Positions 56,715 through 64,000 of a DNA stretch of 64,000 bases are shown here, piece by piece. Origin of the DNA: Methylobacterium durans (GTDB lineage: Bacteria; Pseudomonadota; Alphaproteobacteria; Rhizobiales; Beijerinckiaceae); the NCBI RefSeq assembly GCF_003173715.1, contig NZ_CP029550.1:6526001-6590000 (forward strand), read 5' to 3'. Under the pieces are notes generated by a model. The model searched no databases and was not told the origin of the DNA. It was given only the letters and a program-made list of their open reading frames with translations. Each line of letters begins with the position of its first letter. Within the stretch, counting starts at the first letter, position 1. Both the position numbers and the translations under genes were made by a program.

Positions 56715-57593
56715 CTATTGTGCCGCGACCCAGAGCTCCGGCACGAAGCTGTATCCGGCGCCTTCGCGCACGACGTAGCCGAGCGCCGGGAATTCGAGAT
56801 GCGAGCCCCCGATGAAGCTGCGGCTGCCCGCGACCTCGTCGAGGATCCGCTTGCGGGTGGCGCGGGCCTGATCCCCGTCCACGTCGAAGCTGACGCCCGC
56901 CTCCGGCTGCTTGAACTGGATCGCGGGCAGGTGCACCACGTCCGTCCACATCATCAGAGCCCTGTCCCCGGACGTGATCCGGAAGCCCGTATGGCCCGGC
57001 GTGTGGCCGGGCAGGTGCACGGCTGTCACGCCCGGCACCACCTCCTCGCCCCCGCCGATCGTCCGGGTGCGGCCGGCATAGGGTGCGGTCGCCTTGGCGG
57101 CGATCTCGAAATAGGGCTTGGCCTCCTCCGGCGCCCGGGCGAGCGCCCCGTCGCCGAGCCAGTGGGCCACCTCATCGGCATGCACCACGATCTCGGCGTT
57201 CGGGTACGCCGCTTTCCCCTCGCCCGCGAGCAGCCCGCCCGCATGGTCCGGGTGAAGATGGGTCAGCAGCACCGTCTCGATCTCCTCGGGTTTCACCCCG
57301 GTGAGCGCGAGCGCCGCGGGCACGCGTCCCAGGGTGTCTCCGCCGAAGCCGCCGAAACCCGTGTCGATCAGCACCGGCTTGCGGCCGGGCCCGGTGATCA
57401 GGAAGGCATTCAGCGTGAGGCGGGGCGCCTCAGCACGAAAGCCGGCCGCCTGTAGCGCGCCGGCCTCCGCCTTGGAGATCCCCGTGACGAGGTCGATGGA
57501 GCCCTGCAGGTAACCGTCGTTGAGGACGGTGACCGTCAGATCGCCGAGTCGCCAACGCAGGGCTCCCGGGAGCGGCTTCGAACCTTCCGCCAC
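56715..57593 (-). CDS. MBL-fold metallohydrolase inserted in the alpha operon
   Basis: 292 residues of the metallo-beta-lactamase fold. [15 protein letters not shown] is the HxHxDH motif; further ligands are His of [11 protein letters not shown] and Asp of [20 protein letters not shown] and the end [13 protein letters not shown] complete the set. The GTG at 57593 has GGGAGGG upstream. It lies between rpsK (40-base gap) and rpoA, where most bacteria have only rpsD or nothing; the substrate is unknown. It may be a bystander read by the ribosomal promoter. Confidence 0.88.
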   Translation of the reverse strand: MAEGSKPLPGALRWRLGDLTVTVLNDGYLQGSIDLVTGISKAEAGALQAAGFRAEAPRLTLNAFLITGPGRKPVLIDTGFGGFGGDTLGRVPAALALTGVKPEEIETVLLTHLHPDHAGGLLAGEGKAAYPNAEIVVHADEVAHWLGDGALARAPEEAKPYFEIAAKATAPYAGRTRTIGGGEEVVPGVTAVHLPGHTPGHTGFRITSGDRALMMWTDVVHLPAIQFKQPEAGVSFDVDGDQARATRKRILDEVAGSRSFIGGSHLEFPALGYVVREGAGYSFVPELWVAAQ

Positions 57594-57630
57594 GAATATC
57601 CCTCCCTGTTCCGATGCCTCGCCGGCCTCC

Positions 57631-58022
<392 letters not shown>

Positions 58023-58194
58023 ATGTCTCGCTCACTTCCTTCAGGCACGCCCGTAACACCAGGCGCTCGGGATTCTTGTTGGGACTGGGCGGGCACCGCC
58101 CCGCAGGACCGTGCCGCCCGATTGCCGACGCCGAGGGACACCCGGCGCGAGGAAAGGGAGACCGGGCGAAGCGCGGACTCCCGATCCGAAACGC

Positions 58195-58563
58195 TTACTT
58201 CTTCTTGCCGGCGATCGGCTTCGACTTGCCCTTGCGGGTGCGGGCGTTCGTGTGGGTGCGCTGGCCGCGGACGGGCAGGTTGCGGCGATGGCGCAGGCCG
58301 CGGTAGCAGCCGAGGTCCATCAGGCGCTTGATGTTCATCGAGACCTCGCGGCGCAGATCGCCCTCGACGAGGTAGTCGCGGTCGATCGTCTCGCGGATCT
58401 GGAGCACCTCGGCGTCGGTGAGCTGGTTCACACGCCGCTCGGCCGGGATGCCGACCTTCTCGGTGATCTCCTCGGCCTTCTTGGAGCCGATGCCATGGAT
58501 GTACTGAAGCGCGATGACGACGCGCTTGTTCGTCGGGATGTTGACGCCTGCGATACGGGCCAA
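58195..58563 (-). CDS. rpsM: 30S ribosomal protein S13 (TTG start)
   Basis: 122 residues: [30 protein letters not shown] and [20 protein letters not shown] are the S13 signature, with the basic tail [12 protein letters not shown]. The start must be TTG at 58563, since the codon before ARIAG is TTG and S13 normally begins MARIAG. GGAG lies 7 bases upstream. No ATG occurs in frame until well inside the conserved sequence, where starting would delete the N-terminus. Confidence 0.95.
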   Translation of the reverse strand: MARIAGVNIPTNKRVVIALQYIHGIGSKKAEEITEKVGIPAERRVNQLTDAEVLQIRETIDRDYLVEGDLRREVSMNIKRLMDLGCYRGLRHRRNLPVRGQRTHTNARTRKGKSKPIAGKKK

Positions 58564-58766
58564 GGGGCTGCTCCATGTGGCCCCGCGCCTGCGGCCGGGG
58601 CTCTCTCTCGGGTGTCGCGCGCGTCCGGTGGAGTCCGGCCCCTGCGCGCCGCTAACGACAAATCGGCCCGCGGCCGCCCCGTACGGGACGCCCCGGACCA
58701 ACTTCCGTCTGGACGAAGACCGGCCTGCTAGCGCGGGCCGAGTGCATTGTCAACCGCATGTCGCGG

Positions 58767-59368
58767 TCAGGACTCCGCCTTCTCCGCGTGGCGCTCAAGC
58801 AGGCCGAAGAGATCCTGCGTCACCGCGTCGATCGGCTTCATGCCGTCGAGGGTCTCGAGCATGCCGGTCCGAGCGTAATGCTCGGAGAGCGGCGCGGTCT
58901 GCCGGCGATAGGCGTCGAAGCGGGTCTTGAAGACTTCCGGCGTGTCGTCCTTGCGAACGGGCAGGCCCTTGGCGGCCGTCTCCTCCGCCCGCTTGGCGAT
59001 GCGCCCGACGAGCGCGTCCTCGTCGACCTTCAACTCGACCACGGACGAGAGCGCCAAGCCCTTCTCGGCGAGCATCGCGTCGAGAGCCTTGGCCTGCTCG
59101 ACGGTGCGGGGGAATCCGTCGAGGATGAAGCCGCGCTTGGCATCGGGCTCCTCGATCCGATCGGCGACGATGCCCACCACGACCGCGTCGGGCACGAGAC
59201 CGCCGCTCTCCATCACGGCCTTCGCCTCAAGGCCGACCGGCGTGCCAGCGGCGACCGCGGCGCGCAGCATGTCGCCGGTGGAGAGCTGCGGAATACCGAA
59301 CCGCTCGACGATCCGCTCGGATTGGGTTCCCTTGCCCGCCCCGGGGGCCCGAGCAGAATGATCCGCAT
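58767..59368 (-). CDS. adk: Adenylate kinase, frame broken at the P-loop
   Basis: About 200 residues when corrected. [10 protein letters not shown] begins at 59368, and the expected P-loop continuation [20 protein letters not shown] lies in a different frame. One base is missing at the CCCC/GGGG run 59339-59342. The body is intact: [10 protein letters not shown] (AMP site), [12 protein letters not shown] and [16 protein letters not shown]. It is the short-lid type lacking a zinc finger. As Adk balances ATP, ADP and AMP and is essential, a true null is unlikely, so I suspect an assembly error. It sits between secY and rpsM as usual. Confidence 0.85.
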
Positions 59369-59528
59369 GGCGTCTGTCCTCGTCCATTGCCCGCATTCGG
59401 GCTTCAAGGGCGTCTCCGGCGAAGCCTCCCCGGCATCGCCGCGTTCCGACACGTTCTAGCGGTTTTCAACCCGTCGTGGAGTCGGAGAAAAGGCCAACGC
59501 TGACGGGCGCGCGGGATTTGTCGCCCGC

Positions 59529-60875
59529 TCAGCGCCGCCTCGTCGTGGTGGAGGCGCCGCGCAGCTTCGCTTTCTTCACCAGACCCTCGTACTGGTGCGC
59601 CATCAGGTGCCCGTGGATCTGGGCGACGGTGTCCATCGTCACCGAGACCACGATGAGGAGCGAGGTGCCGCCGAAGCCGAGGCTCGCCGAGGCGTAGGAG
59701 GCCAGGATTTCCGGCACGAGGCAGACGAAGGTGAGGTAGAGCGCGCCGATCGCCGTGATGCGGGTGAGCACCTTGTCGATGAAGGCGGCGGTGCGCTCGC
59801 CCGGACGGATACCGGGGATGAAGCCGCCATGCTTCTTCAGGTTGTCGGCCGTCTCCTGCGGGTTGAACACGACCGCCGTATAGAAGAAGGCGAAGAAGAT
59901 GATCAGGGCCGCATAGAGGGCCATGTAGAGCGGCCGGCCGTGGCCGAGATAGGTCGTCAGAGTCCCCAGCACGCCCGTGGAGCCCTGGTTCGCCGAGAAG
60001 CTCGCCACGGTGGCCGGCAGCAGCAGCAGCGAGGAGGCGAAGATCGGCGGGATCACGCCCGAGGTGTTGAGCTTGAGCGGCAGGAACGAGGTCTGGCCCT
60101 CGTACATGCGGTTGCCGACCTGGCGCTTCGGGTAGTTGATCAGGAGACGGCGCTGGGCGCGCTCCATGAACACGATGAAGTAGACGAGGGCCACCGCAGC
60201 GACGCCGACGCCGAGGATCACCGCCGAGGAGAGCGCGCCCGTGCGGCCGAGCTCCAGCGCGCCGATGATGGCGGTCGGCAGGTGGGCGACGATACCGGCG
60301 AAGATGATGAGCGAGGAACCGTTGCCGATGCCGCGCGAGGTGATCTGCTCGCCGATCCACATCAGGAACAGCGTGCCGCCCGTCAGGGTGATCACGGTCG
60401 AGAGCAGGAAGAACGGGCCCGGGTCGATCGCCGCGCTCGAACTCTGCAGGCCGATCGCGATGCCCCAGGACTGCACCAGCGCCAGCAGTACCGTGAGGTA
60501 ACGCGTGTACTGGTTGATGACCTTGCGGCCGGACTCGCCCTCCTTCTTCAGCGCCTCCAGGCTCGGGATCACCGAGGTGAGGAGCTGGATGATGATCGAG
60601 GCCGAGATGTAGGGCATGATGTTGAGCGCGAAGATCGCCATGCGCTCGACCGCCCCGCCCGAGAACATGTTGAACAGGCCGAGCACGCCGCCGGCCTGCT
60701 GCTGGAAGTTCCGGGCGAACTGCTCCGGATCGATGCCGGGAATCGGGATGTAGGTGCCCAGGCGAAACACCACGAGCGCGCCGAGCGTGAACCAGATGCG
60801 CTTCTTCAGCTCATCGGCCTTCGCGATCGCCCCGAAATTGAGGTTGGCGGCAAGCTGCTCGGCGGCTGAGGCCAT
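59529..60875 (-). CDS. secY: Protein translocase subunit SecY
   Basis: 448 residues with ten membrane helices. IWFTLGALVVFRLGTYIPIP (TM1), NIMPYISASIIIQLLTSVIP (TM2/TM3 region), GIGNGSSLIIFAGI and NTSGVIPPIFASSLLL (gate and plug-facing loops), and the C-terminal loop GGFIPGIRPGERTAAFIDKV that meets SecA and the ribosome. It forms the SecYEG channel. It precedes adk by 160 bases. Confidence 0.97.
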   Translation of the reverse strand: MASAAEQLAANLNFGAIAKADELKKRIWFTLGALVVFRLGTYIPIPGIDPEQFARNFQQQAGGVLGLFNMFSGGAVERMAIFALNIMPYISASIIIQLLTSVIPSLEALKKEGESGRKVINQYTRYLTVLLALVQSWGIAIGLQSSSAAIDPGPFFLLSTVITLTGGTLFLMWIGEQITSRGIGNGSSLIIFAGIVAHLPTAIIGALELGRTGALSSAVILGVGVAAVALVYFIVFMERAQRRLLINYPKRQVGNRMYEGQTSFLPLKLNTSGVIPPIFASSLLLLPATVASFSANQGSTGVLGTLTTYLGHGRPLYMALYAALIIFFAFFYTAVVFNPQETADNLKKHGGFIPGIRPGERTAAFIDKVLTRITAIGALYLTFVCLVPEILASYASASLGFGGTSLLIVVSVTMDTVAQIHGHLMAHQYEGLVKKAKLRGASTTTRRR

Positions 60876-60925
60876 GGCCCGGTTTCCTGAGAACGGATGG
60901 TGCGGGGCTCAGGCGAGCACCCGTG

Positions 60926-60970
60926 AAAAACGAAGCGGCGGCCACGCGCGAGGTCGCACGGGCCGCCGCT
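60926..60970 (-). terminator. Terminator-like hairpin between rplO and secY
   Basis: AGCGGCGGCC and GGCCGCCGCT pair over 10 bp around a 17-base loop, followed on the minus strand by TCGTTTTT. It lies in the leader of secY, 46 bases after the rplO stop. It looks like an intrinsic terminator within the spc operon; partial read-through or a new promoter for secY would be needed. Confidence 0.55.
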
Positions 60971-61015
60971 CAGCGCTTCGACTTAAGGGCTGTCCAGACC
61001 CTGCGCAACTGCCTG

Positions 61016-61516
61016 TCAGGCGGTCGCTTGGGCCGAGCCGCGGGTCGACACGCCGGAGGCGTAGACGACCGTGACGCTGCCGCCGGCCTTCTCGACTGCC
61101 TCGATGGCGGATTTCGACGCGCGGGTCACCTCGAAGGCGAGCTTCGTCGTGAGGTCGCCGACGCCGAGGAGCTTCACGCCGTCGCGGGCGCGGGCGATGA
61201 TGCCGGCCTGGACGAGCGCGTCGACCGTCACGGTCGCGCCCTTGTCGAGCTTGCCGGCCTCGATCGCCTCCTGGACCCGGCCGAGATTCACCTCGTTCAG
61301 GTCGGCGGCGTGGATGTTGTTGAAGCCGCGCTTCGGCAGGCGACGATGCAGCGGCATCTGACCGCCCTCGAAGCCCTTGATGGACACGCCGGTCCGGGCC
61401 TTCTGGCCCTTCACGCCGCGTCCCGCGGTCTTGCCCTTGCCGGAGCCGATGCCCCGGCCGACGCGCATCCGGTTCTTGGTCGCGCCTTCGTTGTCGCGGA
61501 TCTCGTTGAGCTTCAT
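61016..61516 (-). CDS. rplO: 50S ribosomal protein L15
   Basis: 166 residues: [20 protein letters not shown] and [20 protein letters not shown] are the L15 Gly/Lys-rich start. The C-terminal half contains the [12 protein letters not shown] fold. The tail [13 protein letters not shown] is lineage-specific. Ten bases follow rpmD. Confidence 0.96.
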   Translation of the reverse strand: MKLNEIRDNEGATKNRMRVGRGIGSGKGKTAGRGVKGQKARTGVSIKGFEGGQMPLHRRLPKRGFNNIHAADLNEVNLGRVQEAIEAGKLDKGATVTVDALVQAGIIARARDGVKLLGVGDLTTKLAFEVTRASKSAIEAVEKAGGSVTVVYASGVSTRGSAQATA

Positions 61517-61526
61517 CTCGCCCTCC

Positions 61527-61718
61527 TCAAGCCGCGTCGTCGAGGACGCGCACGAGGTGATGCACCTTGCGGATCATGCCACGCACGGAGGGAGTGTCCT
61601 CCAACTCGGCGATGCGGTGCAGCTTGTTCAGCTTGAGGCCGATCAGCGTCGCGCGCTGGGAGGCCTCGCGGCGGATCGGCGAGCCGATCTGCTGGACGCG
61701 GAGAGTCTTGGTCGCCAT
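61527..61718 (-). CDS. rpmD: 50S ribosomal protein L30
   Basis: 63 residues with the ferredoxin-like L30 fold: [20 protein letters not shown] and [20 protein letters not shown]. Normal length for bacterial L30. Twelve bases separate it from rpsE. Confidence 0.95.
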   Translation of the reverse strand: MATKTLRVQQIGSPIRREASQRATLIGLKLNKLHRIAELEDTPSVRGMIRKVHHLVRVLDDAA

Positions 61719-61730
61719 GCTGCCCTCCCC

Positions 61731-62318
61731 TTACGCCACGGCCGCTTCGGACATGTCGGACGGGTCGGCGTCGCGGCGGCGGGCCTGGAGGGCCGACACC
61801 TTAAGGCCGCGGCGCGCGGCGACCGCGCGCGGGCTGTCCTCGTTCTTGAGCGCCTCGAAGGTGGCGCGCACGAGGTTGTAGGGGTTCGACGAGCCGAGCG
61901 ACTTCGCCACCACGTCCTGCATGCCGAGCGTCTCGAAGACGGCGCGCATCGGGCCGCCCGCGATGATGCCGGTGCCCTGGGGCGCGGCGCGCAGGATGAC
62001 CTTGCCGGCGCCGTGACGGCCGTGCACGTCGTGGTGCAGGGTCCGGCCCTCGCGGAGCGAGACGCGGATCAGGCCGCGCTTGGCGGCTTCCGTCGCCTTG
62101 CGGATCGCCTCCGGCACCTCGCGGGCCTTGCCGTGGCCGAAGCCGACGCGGCCCTTCTGGTCGCCGACGACGACGAGGGCCGCGAAGCCGAAGCGACGGC
62201 CGCCCTTCACCACCTTGGCGACGCGGTTGATGTGGACGAGCTTGTCCACGAACTCGCTGTCGCGCTCCTCGCGATCCTCGCGGCGGCTGCGGCCCCCGCC
62301 TTCCCGTTCACGTGCCAT
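61731..62318 (-). CDS. rpsE: 30S ribosomal protein S5
   Basis: 195 residues. [20 protein letters not shown] and [20 protein letters not shown] are the double-stranded-RNA-binding region; [20 protein letters not shown] is in the S5 C-terminal domain. An Arg/Gly/Glu-rich start ([16 protein letters not shown]) and a short extra C-terminal tail are lineage-specific. 92 bases separate it from rplR. Confidence 0.96.
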   Translation of the reverse strand: MAREREGGGRSRREDREERDSEFVDKLVHINRVAKVVKGGRRFGFAALVVVGDQKGRVGFGHGKAREVPEAIRKATEAAKRGLIRVSLREGRTLHHDVHGRHGAGKVILRAAPQGTGIIAGGPMRAVFETLGMQDVVAKSLGSSNPYNLVRATFEALKNEDSPRAVAARRGLKVSALQARRRDADPSDMSEAAVA

Positions 62319-62410
62319 CTTGAACCTGTCTGTCTCACTGACGCGGGCGGCGGGCCCGCTCGCTTGATGATGTCCGTCTCAGGGGCGGCGGACCGCCCCC
62401 TCACCGCCGA

Positions 62411-62773
62411 TCAGAAGTCGAGGCCACCCTCGCGGGCGGCGTCGGCGAGCGCCTTGATGCGCCCGTGGAAGATGTAGCCCGAGCGATCGAAGATCACCTG
62501 GGTGACCCCGGCCGCCTTGGCGCGCTCGGCGACGAGCTTGCCGACGGCGGAGGCCGCGGCGATATCCGCGCCGGTCTTCAGGCTGCTCTTCAGATCCTTG
62601 TCCAGCGACGAGGCGGAGGCCAGGGTGCGGCCCTCGGCATCGTCGATGACCTGGACGTAGATCTGCTTCGAGGAGCGGAACACCGAGAGCCGGGGCCGCC
62701 CGTTGGCCGCCGCCCGCAGCGCGCGGCGCACACGCGCCTTGCGGCGGTCGAGTGCTTCGTTCTTGCGTGACAT
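62411..62773 (-). CDS. rplR: 50S ribosomal protein L18
   Basis: 120 residues: [20 protein letters not shown] at the start, [20 protein letters not shown] and [20 protein letters not shown]. It binds 5S rRNA with L5. Twelve bases after rplF. Confidence 0.96.
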   Translation of the reverse strand: MSRKNEALDRRKARVRRALRAAANGRPRLSVFRSSKQIYVQVIDDAEGRTLASASSLDKDLKSSLKTGADIAAASAVGKLVAERAKAAGVTQVIFDRSGYIFHGRIKALADAAREGGLDF

Positions 62774-62785
62774 GGTGGCGGGTCC

Positions 62786-63319
62786 TTACTTCTTCTTGCC
62801 TTCCTTGCGGAAGATGAACTCGCCCGCATACTTCACGCCCTTGCCCTTGTAGGGCTCGGGGCCGCGATAGTCGCGGATCTCGGCGGCGACCTGACCGACG
62901 CGCTGCCGGTCGATGCCGGACACCACGATCTCCGTGGGCTTCGGCGTCACGATGGTGATGCCGGCCGGGATCTCGTACTCGATGTCGTGGCTGTAGCCGA
63001 GCGACAGCTTGAGAGCCTTGCCGGCCATCGCGGCGCGGTAGCCGACGCCGGTGATCTCGAGCTTCTTCTCGAAGCCCTTCGAGACGCCCTCGACGAGGTT
63101 CGCGACCTGCGCCCGGGAGGTGCCCCACAGCGAGCGGGCCTCCTTGGACTGGTTCTTCGGCGTGACCGTGATCGCGCCGTTCTCCAGGGCGACGTCGACG
63201 AGGTTCGGCACGACGAACTGAAGCTCGCCCTTCGAACCCTTCATCTTCACCGTCTGACCCGTCACCGTGGCCGTCACGCCGGACGGGACGGACACGGGCT
63301 TCTTGCCTACGCGAGACAT
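62786..63319 (-). CDS. rplF: 50S ribosomal protein L6
   Basis: 177 residues: [20 protein letters not shown] start; [20 protein letters not shown]; and the C-terminal [20 protein letters not shown], the universal L6 signature. Spacing to rpsH is 22 bases. Confidence 0.97.
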   Translation of the reverse strand: MSRVGKKPVSVPSGVTATVTGQTVKMKGSKGELQFVVPNLVDVALENGAITVTPKNQSKEARSLWGTSRAQVANLVEGVSKGFEKKLEITGVGYRAAMAGKALKLSLGYSHDIEYEIPAGITIVTPKPTEIVVSGIDRQRVGQVAAEIRDYRGPEPYKGKGVKYAGEFIFRKEGKKK

Positions 63320-63341
63320 AGCCTTCTCCTCTCGCCTGCGA

Positions 63342-63737
63342 TCAGAACACCTTGCAGAGCAGCTCGCCGCCGACGTTGCGCTCGCGCGCCTCGTGGTCGG
63401 CCATGACGCCCTGCGGGGTGGACACGATGGTGATGCCGAGGCCGTCGGCGACGCGCGGCAGCTCGCCCACCGACGAATAGACGCGGCGGCCGGGCTTCGA
63501 GACGCGCTGGATCGAGCGGATGACGGGCTTGCCGTCGTAGTACTTCAGCTCGATCGCGAACTCGGTGCGCCCGTTGCCGAGCTCCGTGGTCGCGTAGTCG
63601 CGGATGTAGCCCTCGGACTTGAGGACGTCGAGCACGCTGGCGCGCAGGCGGGAGCCGGGCGTCTGGACGACGTTGCGGCGGCGCTGCTGACCGTTGCGGA
63701 TGCGGGTGAGCATATCACCCACGGGATCGTTGACCAT
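63342..63737 (-). CDS. rpsH: 30S ribosomal protein S8
   Basis: 131 residues: [20 protein letters not shown] at the start and [20 protein letters not shown] at the end, both standard S8. It assembles the central domain of 16S rRNA and in many bacteria represses the spc operon translationally. Thirteen bases after rpsN. Confidence 0.97.
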   Translation of the reverse strand: MVNDPVGDMLTRIRNGQQRRRNVVQTPGSRLRASVLDVLKSEGYIRDYATTELGNGRTEFAIELKYYDGKPVIRSIQRVSKPGRRVYSSVGELPRVADGLGITIVSTPQGVMADHEARERNVGGELLCKVF

Positions 63738-63750
63738 GGTGACTGCCTCC

Positions 63751-64000
63751 TTACCAGCTCGACTTGACCAGGCCGGGGATCAGGCCCCGGTTGCCGAGCT
63801 CACGCAACGCGACGCGCGAGATGCCCATCTTGCGATAGAAGGCGCGCGGACGGCCGGTCATCTCGCAGCGGTTGCGGATGCGGGTGGCCGACGAATTGCG
63901 GGGCAGTTCCGCGAGCTTGAGGCGCGCCTCGAAGCGCTCCTCCATCTCGAGGGACTCGTTGTTGGCGGTCGCGAGCAGCGCCCTGCGCTTGTCGGCAAAA
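63751..64000 (-). CDS. rpsN: 30S ribosomal protein S14 (partial, runs off the right edge)
   Basis: The C-terminal 82 residues are present, from [20 protein letters not shown] to [17 protein letters not shown]. The segment [20 protein letters not shown] has a single Cys, so this is the zinc-free S14 type. The first ~18 residues lie beyond the window. Confidence 0.95.
   Translation of the reverse strand, partial: FADKRRALLATANNESLEMEERFEARLKLAELPRNSSATRIRNRCEMTGRPRAFYRKMGISRVALRELGNRGLIPGLVKSSW

Overview
The window looks like a chromosome segment of a high-GC alphaproteobacterium of the Methylobacteriaceae type (Methylobacterium/Methylorubrum-like, order Hyphomicrobiales). The evidence is the GC-rich codon use, frequent GTG/TTG starts, an acpXL-fabZXL-fabF-lpxXL cluster for very-long-chain acylation of lipid A (typical of this order), an 899-residue aconitase, a ccmABCD-ccmG cytochrome c cluster and the alphaproteobacterial spc/alpha ribosomal order. 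The species assignment is inference, because no database search could be run.

Layout. Bases 1-6808 are an accessory stretch of low gene density. It holds an IS630-type transposase fragment, an internally deleted IS3-type element sitting between two truncated genes, two Tat-exported alpha/beta hydrolases, small hypothetical genes and a receiver-domain remnant. It ends at a tRNA-Gly(GCC) whose 3' end faces the island. From 7.0 to 11.7 kb are a Nudix hydrolase, a FAH-family hydrolase, an FAD-linked oxidase, a DUF2218 protein and an M29 aminopeptidase. From 11.9 to 19.3 kb (minus strand) is the lipid A very-long-chain fatty acid operon, with an added FabG-type reductase, an SH3-domain exported protein and a translationally coupled 44-residue ORF. 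From 19.8 to 25.1 kb are an AI-2E-family permease, two unknown proteins and acnA. From 25.5 to 34.6 kb are ccmABCDG, ispZ, ftsY, a pseudouridine synthase, mtaB, dapF and a GyrI-like exported protein. From 34.7 to 42.1 kb are an endonuclease III-like enzyme, trpS, a PNPOx-like protein and the branched-chain amino acid genes ilvB-ilvH-GST-ilvC, preceded by a promoter, a 16-residue leader peptide and an attenuator.

Bases 42.2-53.5 kb hold a Wsp/Frz-type chemosensory operon: CheW, CheR-TPR, CheW, MCP, CheA-REC and CheB. It ends in two hybrid histidine kinases instead of the diguanylate cyclase WspR. From 55.0 kb to the right edge (minus strand) are the spc and alpha ribosomal genes from rpsN to rplQ, with a metallo-beta-lactamase-fold gene inserted between rpsK and rpoA, a TTG start on rpsM and a terminator-like hairpin ahead of secY.

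Four genes (a fabG-type reductase, the second cheW, cheA and adk) are each broken by what looks like one missing base in or next to a G/C run. Because adk is essential, sequencing or assembly error is the simplest explanation for that one, and probably for all four. A family of palindromic intergenic repeats of about 110 bp occurs three times. I found no CRISPR array, phage or clearly unprecedented system. The most interesting loci are the Wsp-like operon with kinase outputs and the lipid A cluster with a ketosynthase lacking its catalytic cysteine.
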